64,000 bases of DNA, from the NCBI RefSeq assembly GCF_036322805.1, contig NZ_AP027272.1, positions 4,712,001 through 4,776,000 on the forward strand. Direction: 5' to 3'. Below the pieces are notes generated by a model. It was given only the letters and a program-made list of their open reading frames with translations, searched no databases and had not been told where the DNA came from. The position numbers were made by a program, and so were the translations under genes. The DNA is from Planctobacterium marinum. GTDB taxonomy: Bacteria; Pseudomonadota; Gammaproteobacteria; Enterobacterales; Alteromonadaceae. Below are positions 47,538-55,297 of the stretch, in pieces (position 1 is the stretch's first letter; each line of letters begins with the position of its first letter).

Positions 47538-47804
47538 ATACCCAAGCTACCTCAAAATGCCTGCTTCAGAGCTTTCACAGCGCTTTCAGTACAAGGCGCA
47601 CTTGAGAAGGAATATCGGCTACCTTTCAAACAAGTGCAACACAGTAATGGAAGCGCTGTGAAGCTCCCGAAGGGCGAGGCTTAAAAGAATTTCTGCTGCG
47701 TTAAATTGGTTCGACGTGAGAACAACCATGCTTTCTCCAATTTTCCTTGCCTAAATCCTTTTATTCTCCCGCTGAAGTCGAGTATTTTGAGATAGTTTGG
47801 GTAT
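47538..47804. mobile_element. ~267-bp MITE-like element with ~32-bp terminal inverted repeats
   Basis: The left end starts ATACCCAAGCTACCTCAAAA and the right end is nearly its complement (ATACCCAAACTATCTCAAAA on the other strand), with the match continuing to CTTCAG. A nested inverted repeat, GAGCTTTCACAGCGCTTTC against GAAGCGCTGTGAAGCTC, lies inside. No gene is inside. Target duplication is not clear. It occupies most of the 417-base gap 47451-47867; the rest shows nothing distinctive. Confidence 0.78.
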
Positions 47805-47867
47805 ATACCTTTAAATTCAACAAATAATCCACAACTATGGTGTAGTCAGTTTGTACAGGGGATTTAT

Positions 47868-48830
47868 ATGAAACTCGGTTTGGTTTTGGGAAGTGGTGCA
47901 GCCAGAGGTTGGGCCCATATTGGTATTATTAACCGCCTGAAAGAGATTGGGTTTGAACCAGATATCGTCACCGGCAGCTCCATAGGTGCATTAGTTGGTG
48001 CGGCGCTGGCCAGTGGCAAACTCAACGACCTGCAAGAATGGGTACAAAGTCTTGATAACTGGCAAGTGTTCAACCTGTTGGATTGGGGACTGGGTTATGG
48101 CGGGCTTATCAGCGGTGAAAAAGTCTTTGATAAAGTCACCGAAACCATTGGCGATGTTAACTTTGAAGATCTCAGCAAACCATTTGGTGCAGTCGCCACT
48201 GATCTATTTACCGGACGAGAAACCTGGCTTACCCAAGGTTCTTTGAAACAAGCACTGCGCTGCTCTTGTGCCATCCCCGGCATTTTGGCCCCTTATGAAT
48301 ATGAAGGCCGCTGGATGGTTGATGGCGCAACCGTTAACCCGGTACCGGTTTCATTGTGCAAAGCCATGGGGGCAGATTTTGTTATCGCCGTGGATCTCAA
48401 TTCAGATAAATCCAACCTTGGCGCCAAAAATCAGGAAAAGGTACTGCCCAATACAGAGCTTGAGGAAGAGCTGGAAATCCCCGAAAAACCACTCGATTAC
48501 GTTGCCCAGCACGGCAGTGAAATGAACCAATTCGACAAACTTCTGTTATCCGGCAAAAACTACCTGCAACAAATGAAAACCCGCAAACAAGAAAAGGCCA
48601 GAACCCCAGATGTGTTTGCTGTGATGTCGGGCTGTATTGATATTATGCAAGATAGAATTACCCGTTCCCAGTTGGCGGGCGATCCGCCAGATCTGGTGAT
48701 CCAACCTAAGCTCTCTGACTACGGCATTATGGACTTTGATAAAGCAGAAGCCCTGATCAAAATTGGCGAAGAGTGCGTTGACTTGTATCGCCCGATATTG
48801 CAATACAAACTGGAACACATCAGTGTTTAG
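47868..48830 (+). CDS. RssA-like patatin-family phospholipase
   Basis: The 320-residue patatin-like protein has the oxyanion loop GSGAARGWAH at 7-16, nucleophile motif GSSIG near 44 and catalytic DGA (VDGATVNPVP near 150). No signal peptide. RssA-type proteins are cytosolic or membrane-associated acyl hydrolases of unknown physiological substrate. GGGG precedes the ATG. Confidence 0.9.
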   Translation: MKLGLVLGSGAARGWAHIGIINRLKEIGFEPDIVTGSSIGALVGAALASGKLNDLQEWVQSLDNWQVFNLLDWGLGYGGLISGEKVFDKVTETIGDVNFEDLSKPFGAVATDLFTGRETWLTQGSLKQALRCSCAIPGILAPYEYEGRWMVDGATVNPVPVSLCKAMGADFVIAVDLNSDKSNLGAKNQEKVLPNTELEEELEIPEKPLDYVAQHGSEMNQFDKLLLSGKNYLQQMKTRKQEKARTPDVFAVMSGCIDIMQDRITRSQLAGDPPDLVIQPKLSDYGIMDFDKAEALIKIGEECVDLYRPILQYKLEHISV

Positions 48831-48852
48831 TAGGTTTTAGCGATTTTGGAGC

Positions 48853-49563
48853 TCAGTGCACCCGCACATCATCCGTGGGGGCAGAATAGGCTGAAATAGC
48901 GCTCACATCCATTCCCCAGGCAGAGGTTCCCATAGGATCTTCAAACAAAGTCTCGCTGAGTACACCGGTGAACTTATACGCCAATTGCATATCCGGTAAC
49001 GGAATGTAATCTGGCAACTGCACATACACAATTTGATTGGGAGGCGGTGGTGGATAGTGCAGGCATGCCCCGTAGTAGGGTACGATAAAAAAGCTTCTTA
49101 CCTTACCCTCGTTCAGCTCAAGTGGAACCAGGAAACCGGGTAAACTGGCATATTGACCCACCACATCAGCGTTGATTTGGTACCCATCCAGTGATTGCCA
49201 GGTTTGCGCGGTTAACGCCGAGGCCAACAGCTCAGATTCCATCGACAATTCCGTACCTTCGGGAAACTGTTGGTTTAATTGAGTTTTTTTGTCACGCAGG
49301 TTTTGCAGTAACTGCCGATCAGTATTTCCCAATAATGCCTGCCAGCTGATAGGCACCGAAACGACCGTGGAATCGTACTCATCCGATTGATAAAGAGTAT
49401 TATTATCCAGTTCGAACCAATCCCACGGTTTGTAAAATGCGACCGCTAGCCCCATACAAAAAAATACTAATAAAACAACAACGGTTGGCAAAAACCGCTT
49501 TAAAGAAACTGAATTAACAGAAACAGGTGAAACCACAAGTAATACCAATCCCAGTAAACACAA
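48853..49563 (-). CDS. DUF3299-domain protein of the zinc locus
   Basis: The 236-residue product has an N-terminal hydrophobic segment and a DUF3299 domain: LPGFLVPLELNEGKVRSFF near 135, YYGACLHYPPPPPNQIVYV near 160. DUF3299 genes commonly accompany LolDE-like ABC genes; the Vibrio Zrg zinc-uptake cluster has this build as I recall. It is divergent from the CobW gene, with a Zur-like box 34 bases before its start. The TTG at 49563 is uncertain; an ATG at 49455 is possible. Confidence 0.8.
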   Translation of the reverse strand: MCLLGLVLLVVSPVSVNSVSLKRFLPTVVVLLVFFCMGLAVAFYKPWDWFELDNNTLYQSDEYDSTVVSVPISWQALLGNTDRQLLQNLRDKKTQLNQQFPEGTELSMESELLASALTAQTWQSLDGYQINADVVGQYASLPGFLVPLELNEGKVRSFFIVPYYGACLHYPPPPPNQIVYVQLPDYIPLPDMQLAYKFTGVLSETLFEDPMGTSAWGMDVSAISAYSAPTDDVRVH

Positions 49564-49596
49564 TAAAACAAAAGCACTGTATCTTTTTCAAGTAAT

Positions 49597-49611
49597 TGTT
49601 ACAATATAACA
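49597..49611. promoter_or_regulatory. Zur-like box between DUF3299 and CobW genes
   Basis: The sequence TGTTACAATATAACA is a near-perfect dyad and matches the E. coli-type Zur box core (GTNATANTATNAC type). It is 26 bases before the CobW GTG and 34 before the DUF3299 start, so it could repress both when zinc is ample. Confidence 0.8.
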
Positions 49612-49636
49612 TTATTTAAAGCGAGTTCAGAACATT

Positions 49637-50656
49637 GTGAAACAAGCCATTACCTCTCCTATTCCTACTCATATCATTACTGGTTTTTTGGGCTCAGGTA
49701 AAACCACGTTAATAAGCCATTTAATGGCCCAAAAGCCTGCCCATGAAACCTGGGCAATACTGGTAAACGAGTTCGGCGAAATTGGCATTGACGGCAAATT
49801 ACTTGGCTCTGAGAATAACGAAGCACAGCAGGTCTATATCAAAGAGATCCCCGGCGGCTGCATGTGTTGCACATCAGGACTGCCGATGCAGATCGCACTG
49901 GCACAGTTAATTAGTCGTAGCCGACCGCAGCGTATCATCATTGAACCGACAGGGTTAGGCCATCCTGAAGAGGTCATCGCTGAGCTGCAAAGTGAGCACA
50001 ATCGCGAAGTAATGCAACTGATGGCAGTGATGACCTTATTCGATGCCCGTAAACTAAACCAGAAAAAATACTATCAACATCCGGTTTTTAAGCAGCAATT
50101 ACAAATTGCCGATATTTTAGTGGCCAATAAAGCAGACTTGTACGTAGAAGACGATATATCCACTATGGCGAATACCCTGCGAGAACTGAACTTGAGCGAC
50201 AAAGAACTACTGATTACTGAACAAGGCAAAATTGATTTTGCCAACCTTGCCAAGCCCACCGCTAGACAAATACCACCACCAGCGCATCACCATCATGGCC
50301 ACAACAGCTCCACTACACCTGCGTGGCAAGAGCGATTAGAAAGCGAAGGGGCGGCTTATACACAGCATCAAAAAGAGGGTTTTATCACTGAAGGTTGGAT
50401 TTATGATGGCAGCCACATCTTTGATTTCAATTTGGTGTTTAGTCTGTTGAGCTCTGTATCGGTGGAGCGCTTGAAAGGGGTATTTATTACCGAACGGGGT
50501 ATCTTTGGTTTCAATAAAGCAGAAGACATACTAAGCTGCGTGGAATTAGATGAAAGCGATGACTCGCGATTAGAGCTGATCTATCCAGACTCCTCTGAAT
50601 TTGCACAGCAGGGCAAGCTTGAACTGAGCACAACCCTGAAAACCAGATTAAGCTAA
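49637..50656 (+). CDS. CobW/Zng1-family GTPase, probable zinc metallochaperone
   Basis: The 339-residue GTPase has Walker A GFLGSGKTT at 16-24, the metal-binding GGCMCC (C75, C77, C78), NKAD and a His-rich stretch (AHHHHGH near 215). COG0523 proteins of this type deliver zinc under starvation and are often Zur-controlled. The GTG start has a weak ribosome-binding site. First gene of a plus-strand operon with ABC genes. Confidence 0.9.
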   Translation: MKQAITSPIPTHIITGFLGSGKTTLISHLMAQKPAHETWAILVNEFGEIGIDGKLLGSENNEAQQVYIKEIPGGCMCCTSGLPMQIALAQLISRSRPQRIIIEPTGLGHPEEVIAELQSEHNREVMQLMAVMTLFDARKLNQKKYYQHPVFKQQLQIADILVANKADLYVEDDISTMANTLRELNLSDKELLITEQGKIDFANLAKPTARQIPPPAHHHHGHNSSTTPAWQERLESEGAAYTQHQKEGFITEGWIYDGSHIFDFNLVFSLLSSVSVERLKGVFITERGIFGFNKAEDILSCVELDESDDSRLELIYPDSSEFAQQGKLELSTTLKTRLS

Positions 50657-50665
50657 TTACACATC

Positions 50666-51373
50666 ATGAATGAAGCGGCAAAAGAACAACAAATCCGTAT
50701 CGAAAACCTGTCTTTTCAATACGACAAATCCAGTGACCACAACCTCATAGAAATCCCTCACTGGCATATCGATAAAGGCCAGAAAGTATTTCTTTATGGC
50801 CCGTCAGGTTCTGGTAAAAGTACCTTATTAAATCTTTTGGCCGGCACCTTAAAACCCAATACAGGTACAATCCACATATTAGGGCAAGAGGTGAGCGCAT
50901 TGTCCTCTCGCAAAAGAGATAAATTTCGCGCGCAACACATCGGAGTGGTGTTTCAACAGTTTAATTTGATCCCTTATTTGAGTGTCGAGCAAAATATTCG
51001 CGCAGCGGCCTGGTTAGGCAACAATATTGATAACAACCTGGATAACAAAATTCAGTCTATTGTCACACAACTGCAGCTTCCTCTTAGCGTATTATCACAG
51101 CAAGCCAGCCAGCTTAGCGTTGGCCAACAGCAGCGAGTTGCCATCGCACGCGCACTGATCAACCAGCCTGAACTCATGATCGTGGATGAGCCCACATCAG
51201 CCCTGGATACCACGGCAAGAGATAGCTTCATGCAGTTATTACTAGCCAGTTGTGAACAAGCCAAAAGCACACTGATTTTCGTCAGCCACGATCCGGGATT
51301 AAAAAACTACTTCGACACCAGTGTGAGCTTAACCGAAATAAATAAAGCCACATTACCAGGAGCCAAAGCATGA
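50666..51373 (+). CDS. LolD/MacB-type ABC transporter ATP-binding protein
   Basis: The 235-residue ATPase has Walker A YGPSGSGKST near 45, signature LSVGQQQRVAIARAL, Walker B LMIVDEPTSALD and switch HD. It starts 10 bases after the CobW gene and overlaps its permease by four bases. It resembles ZrgB-type ATPases in zinc-linked clusters. Confidence 0.9.
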   Translation: MNEAAKEQQIRIENLSFQYDKSSDHNLIEIPHWHIDKGQKVFLYGPSGSGKSTLLNLLAGTLKPNTGTIHILGQEVSALSSRKRDKFRAQHIGVVFQQFNLIPYLSVEQNIRAAAWLGNNIDNNLDNKIQSIVTQLQLPLSVLSQQASQLSVGQQQRVAIARALINQPELMIVDEPTSALDTTARDSFMQLLLASCEQAKSTLIFVSHDPGLKNYFDTSVSLTEINKATLPGAKA

Positions 51374-52614
51374 TTTTCAGTATTGCCGCTTCAAGCCTGA
51401 AAAGTCGTAAAAGCTCGGTTATTCTGACCCTGTTATCACTACTGGTAAGCATCAGCTTGTTACTCAGCGTTGAACATATTCGCAAAGAAGCTAAAGATAG
51501 CTTCGGACGCACGGTATCGGGTGTGGATCTCATTGTGGGAGCCAGAACCGGACAGCTCAATCTGCTACTGTATTCGGTCTTTCGCATTGGCAATGCCACC
51601 AATAATATCGATTGGGCCACCTATGAACGCATCCACAAAGACAAACAAGTAAAATGGGCCATTCCCATTTCCCTGGGCGACTCCCACCGCGGTTATCGTG
51701 TGATGGGCACCAGCACTGACTATTTCAGTCATTTTCGCTATGGCAACAAACAGGCACTAGAATTGCGCGCTGGCGAGCCAAATATTGGTTTAACCAAAAC
51801 TGTGTTAGGTGCTGAAGTTGCGCAAAAGCTGGGGTACAAAGTAGGTGACAAAATCACCATCGCTCATGGTGTGGGCAGCGTTAGTTTCAGCAATCATGAC
51901 GAAGCCCCATTTGTAGTTACAGGCATTTTGAAAGCGACAGGAACACCGGTGGATCAAACCGTACACGTCAGCCTGGAATCACTGGAATTGGTACACTTTT
52001 CGGCCCCCAAAATAGCGGCGATATTGGCCGCTCCAGACAGCCCTGCGGCAATAGAGCAATTACAACCCAAGAGCATTACTGCCTTTTTATTAGGGCTCAA
52101 TTCGAAATTCGCCACCTTTGGTGTGCAGCGCAGCATCAACAACTATCGAGTAGAGCCGCTGCTGGCAATTTTGCCCGGAGTCGCTCTTTCGGAGCTATGG
52201 CAAATGCTAGGCACAGTAGAGAATCTATTGCGCTTTATCTCTTTACTGATTTTAATCTCTTCCCTGTTTGGATTAACCACCATGCTGCTGGCTTCCATGC
52301 GAGAACGCCACAAAGAAATCGCCGTTTTACGGGCTATTGGCGCCGGACCGGAGCTGCTATTTTTACTCATTCAAACAGAAGCCGTTTTGATATCTCTGTG
52401 TGCCACCCTGATGGCGTTAGTATTGGTTTGGCTTGCGCTACATTTTTCCAGCGCCTGGTTGAGTGAACACTACGGCTTGTTTATTAGTAGCAATGTATGG
52501 AATAGCGATTCTTTGCTTATTGCAGGGATAGTCATTGTGGCTACTTTCGTAGTTGCCTGTATTCCAGCCATTGGCGCCTACCGACGCGGCCTGCATAGTG
52601 GCCTGAATCAGTAA
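51370..52614 (+). CDS. FtsX-like ABC transporter permease
   Basis: The 414-residue protein has one N-terminal helix (about 18-35), a large periplasmic MacB_PCD-like domain (about 45-270) and three C-terminal helices (about 285-405; LASMRERHKEIAVLRAIGAG between), the FtsX arrangement. It pairs with the preceding ATPase. Such pairs perform mechanotransmission or lipoprotein work rather than classic import. Confidence 0.9.
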   Translation: MIFSIAASSLKSRKSSVILTLLSLLVSISLLLSVEHIRKEAKDSFGRTVSGVDLIVGARTGQLNLLLYSVFRIGNATNNIDWATYERIHKDKQVKWAIPISLGDSHRGYRVMGTSTDYFSHFRYGNKQALELRAGEPNIGLTKTVLGAEVAQKLGYKVGDKITIAHGVGSVSFSNHDEAPFVVTGILKATGTPVDQTVHVSLESLELVHFSAPKIAAILAAPDSPAAIEQLQPKSITAFLLGLNSKFATFGVQRSINNYRVEPLLAILPGVALSELWQMLGTVENLLRFISLLILISSLFGLTTMLLASMRERHKEIAVLRAIGAGPELLFLLIQTEAVLISLCATLMALVLVWLALHFSSAWLSEHYGLFISSNVWNSDSLLIAGIVIVATFVVACIPAIGAYRRGLHSGLNQ

Positions 52615-52685
52615 TTCTACGTAAATGAAACTGGCAATTTGGCTTCAGTGTACGACAATTTACTGATGTCCGCTGGAGCCCATAG

Positions 52686-53390
52686 ATGAAAAAACAGCTC
52701 TGTTTTTTGTTGCTACTTTCCTGTTTCTGCAAGGCGGAATCCCTTGTAGTGGCAACGGATGTATGGCCTCCCTACACAACAGAGCAAAGCAATGGGCTTT
52801 ACGAAGCACTTTTTAAAAAAGTGTACCCAAACTTAGAGGTGCAGTTTGTTTACAGTGATTACGCGCGCACTAAAGCCCTACTAGTACAAGGTAAAGCCGA
52901 TCTGTGGTTAGGTGCTTATAAAGACGAGGAGGACTACGCTATTACTCCTCATGAGGCTATGGATGCCGATTTTGTCTATGCCATATACCTTACCAGCCGA
53001 TACCCAAACCAACCTCCCGAGTATCAAAATGCGCCCGCAGTATGGCTGACAGATTACCTCTACGATCAGTATTTTCCGCAATACAATCTACAAGGTTACG
53101 AAGTGAATGACATCGTTACAGCTTTTCGCTTACTCAGGGCAGAAAAGATCCGTTTTATCCTCAGTGATGATTCGGAAATGCTGGATTTAATGGCAACTGA
53201 AGGCATCAGCAATGAAGGCCTGACATGGATTCGATTTGGCGTGTTACCCCTGTACCCAGCTTTTGCTGAAACCCCGCGCAGTGCGGCATTGATACAACAA
53301 TGGGATCACACATTGGCACAGCTCAAAAGCAATGGCGAGTTGGCAAAGCTATTTGAGGAGTTTGGACTATTGTCGGAATATCCCTTTTAG
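52686..53390 (+). CDS. periplasmic solute-binding-like protein next to the zinc ABC genes
   Basis: The 234-residue product has a signal peptide (cut near CKAES) and an SBP_bac_3-like body (VVATDVWPPYTTEQSNGLYE, then ADLWLGAYKDEEDYAITP). No metal-binding His cluster is seen, so it is not a ZnuA or ZrgA type. It lies 71 bases after the permease gene and overlaps the GDT1 gene end by four bases. Confidence 0.75.
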   Translation: MKKQLCFLLLLSCFCKAESLVVATDVWPPYTTEQSNGLYEALFKKVYPNLEVQFVYSDYARTKALLVQGKADLWLGAYKDEEDYAITPHEAMDADFVYAIYLTSRYPNQPPEYQNAPAVWLTDYLYDQYFPQYNLQGYEVNDIVTAFRLLRAEKIRFILSDDSEMLDLMATEGISNEGLTWIRFGVLPLYPAFAETPRSAALIQQWDHTLAQLKSNGELAKLFEEFGLLSEYPF

Positions 53391-53662
53391 CCTGCCGTAT
53401 AAAGGGTATAAACACCAATCAAAATAAACCCAACCCCCGCAACATACTGCAAATACTTAGGATTGATATATTCACTCAATAACGTCCCGGCCAGTACACC
53501 AATGGCAGAGGCGACAATTAACGCCGCAGAAGCCGCGAAAAACACCGTATATTTACTCACGGCTTTATCTGCAGCAAATAGCATGGTGGCCAGCTGCGTT
53601 TTATCCCCCAGCTCGGCAATAAATACCGATGCAAAGATTGTGAAGAAGATTTTCCAGTCCAT
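53387..53662 (-). CDS. single-domain TMEM165/GDT1-family cation transporter
   Basis: The 91-residue protein has three helices and the motif AELGDKTQ near 17 of the UPF0016/GDT1 family, which moves Mn2+ or Ca2+. Most family members carry two such domains (about 190 residues); this has one, so it would need to dimerise. It follows dcm by 29 bases on the same strand. Confidence 0.87.
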   Translation of the reverse strand: MDWKIFFTIFASVFIAELGDKTQLATMLFAADKAVSKYTVFFAASAALIVASAIGVLAGTLLSEYINPKYLQYVAGVGFILIGVYTLYTAG

Positions 53663-53691
53663 GATTTTCCCCGTATCATTTTATTTGAGCT

Positions 53692-55080
53692 TTAGGCAAC
53701 ATTGGCAGATTTTGCAATTTGCACCGCATTGAGGATACGAGGCTCCATAAGTTTTGCCACCGCTTCGAATACCGGTACCACAACGGAATTACCAAACTGC
53801 TTATAGGCCTGCGTATCTGAAACGGGAATTTTAAACTGGTTTTCCCCGGGTTTAGAAAAGCCCATTAAGCGAGCACACTCTTCAGGCGTCAATCGCCTTG
53901 GACGGTTTCCGCTTTCAAGTTGCTCTTCAAAGGATCTGTTGAAGTCCCAGCCGCGATCCACCAGGATCTCTGAACCGTCTTTGTAGTAACGTGCAGAGAG
54001 CGTACGTGCCACACTATTATTGTTCACCAGTCCAAAGCCAAAACCATTGCCCTTAGCTTTATGCTTTTGAGCATAAGTAAAAAGGTATTGCCAAAGCTTT
54101 GGAGTCAGTACGTATTTACTATCAACCACCTCAGAAAGCAATGAACCTAACGAAACAGATTGTTTTGGGAAAAACCGCGCGATATCCGTCAAGCTAAAGC
54201 CCTGATGCACATTGAGATCTTTTCGAAACCCCACCAACACAATTCTCTCCCTGTGTTGTGGCAAGAAATGCTGCGCATCAATGATTTTCGGATCCTGTTT
54301 TCCCTGATATTGTTTATCAGCTACCTCGTAGCCCAGTTCATCAAGAGTTTGCAAAATAACTTCAAAGGTTTTGCCACCGTCATGGCTTTTCAGATTCTTC
54401 ACATTTTCCAATACAAACGCCACAGGCTGCTTTGCTTTGATAATGCGAGCAACATCAAAAAACAGGGTACCTTGTGTCTGACACTCAAATCCATGGACGC
54501 GACCTAAGGCATTTTTCTTAGAGACACCCGCCAATGAAAAAGGCTGACAGGGAAACCCCGCCAATAACACATCATGATCTGGCACTTCACGATTAATATG
54601 CTGATAGGCCTGTTGTTCTGATATACCTTGTTGCTGCGACAAGGTAACAGAGCGAATATCACTATTAAACACGTGATGTTCAGGGTCACAATGATAATTA
54701 GCTTTGTAAGTACGCTGAGCAAATTTATTCCACTCACTGGTAAACACGCACAGGCCACCAACACTCTCAAAGCCCCTTCTTATTCCCCCAATACCCGCAA
54801 ACAAATCAACAAATCGAAAAGCTGCGCTCTCTGGAGTTACCGATGTCTCTGGTAATAAATCGAGCAAATGTTGGTATTCGTGATGGGTAAAAGAAGGACT
54901 GGCCTTACCTTTAATCCAACGATTAATAGTTTCTCTGGCCCACTTACCCGGAGAAAACTGATTGAGATAATTGGCCAAAGACTTTTGATCCCATGATTGT
55001 AATAACTTGTGCAACAGTTCCTCATCGGAATATGAAGTTATTGAGGTTTGGTTTGGCATAAATGGAAGGTTCTGGGTCAA
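53692..55080 (-). CDS. dcm: DNA cytosine-5 methyltransferase Dcm
   Basis: The 462-residue protein is very close to E. coli Dcm: [15 protein letters not shown] near 92, catalytic C178 in [28 protein letters not shown], then the target recognition region and [17 protein letters not shown]. Strong likeness suggests it methylates the second C of CCWGG. No vsr repair gene and no restriction gene adjoin it. Confidence 0.93.
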   Translation of the reverse strand: MTQNLPFMPNQTSITSYSDEELLHKLLQSWDQKSLANYLNQFSPGKWARETINRWIKGKASPSFTHHEYQHLLDLLPETSVTPESAAFRFVDLFAGIGGIRRGFESVGGLCVFTSEWNKFAQRTYKANYHCDPEHHVFNSDIRSVTLSQQQGISEQQAYQHINREVPDHDVLLAGFPCQPFSLAGVSKKNALGRVHGFECQTQGTLFFDVARIIKAKQPVAFVLENVKNLKSHDGGKTFEVILQTLDELGYEVADKQYQGKQDPKIIDAQHFLPQHRERIVLVGFRKDLNVHQGFSLTDIARFFPKQSVSLGSLLSEVVDSKYVLTPKLWQYLFTYAQKHKAKGNGFGFGLVNNNSVARTLSARYYKDGSEILVDRGWDFNRSFEEQLESGNRPRRLTPEECARLMGFSKPGENQFKIPVSDTQAYKQFGNSVVVPVFEAVAKLMEPRILNAVQIAKSANVA

Positions 55081-55184
55081 ATGTGTGATCTACTATCACA
55101 TAAACCATCTAGCTCGTCTATCAATGACAGATTGAAGGACCCGTAATTTAATATTAAGGATAAATTTTAAACCGTACAATCTTG

Positions 55185-55197
55185 GTTATATTATCAC
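55185..55197. promoter_or_regulatory. Zur-like box, distal, upstream of the TonB receptor
   Basis: GTTATATTATCAC reads GTGATAATATAAC on the other strand, matching the E. coli znu-type box with little change. It lies 113 bases before the receptor ATG and 38 bases before the proximal box. Confidence 0.65.
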
Positions 55198-55222
55198 GTT
55201 ACAAAAAGCACTTGATCTCAAC

Positions 55223-55235
55223 GTTATATTATAAC
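55223..55235. promoter_or_regulatory. Zur-like box, proximal, upstream of the TonB receptor
   Basis: GTTATATTATAAC is a perfect 13-base dyad of Zur-box type, 75 bases upstream of the receptor start. Together with the distal copy it suggests cooperative repression of the receptor by zinc-loaded Zur. Confidence 0.8.
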
Positions 55236-55297
55236 ATCATCTGCAGCCAGCACTTAACATACCCAACAACTAAGTAATCATAAGGTTAAACAGAACC

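Noticed and set aside
53692-55080. Restriction-modification system around dcm
   Set aside because: No endonuclease or specificity gene adjoins it, and its likeness to E. coli Dcm indicates an orphan methylase.
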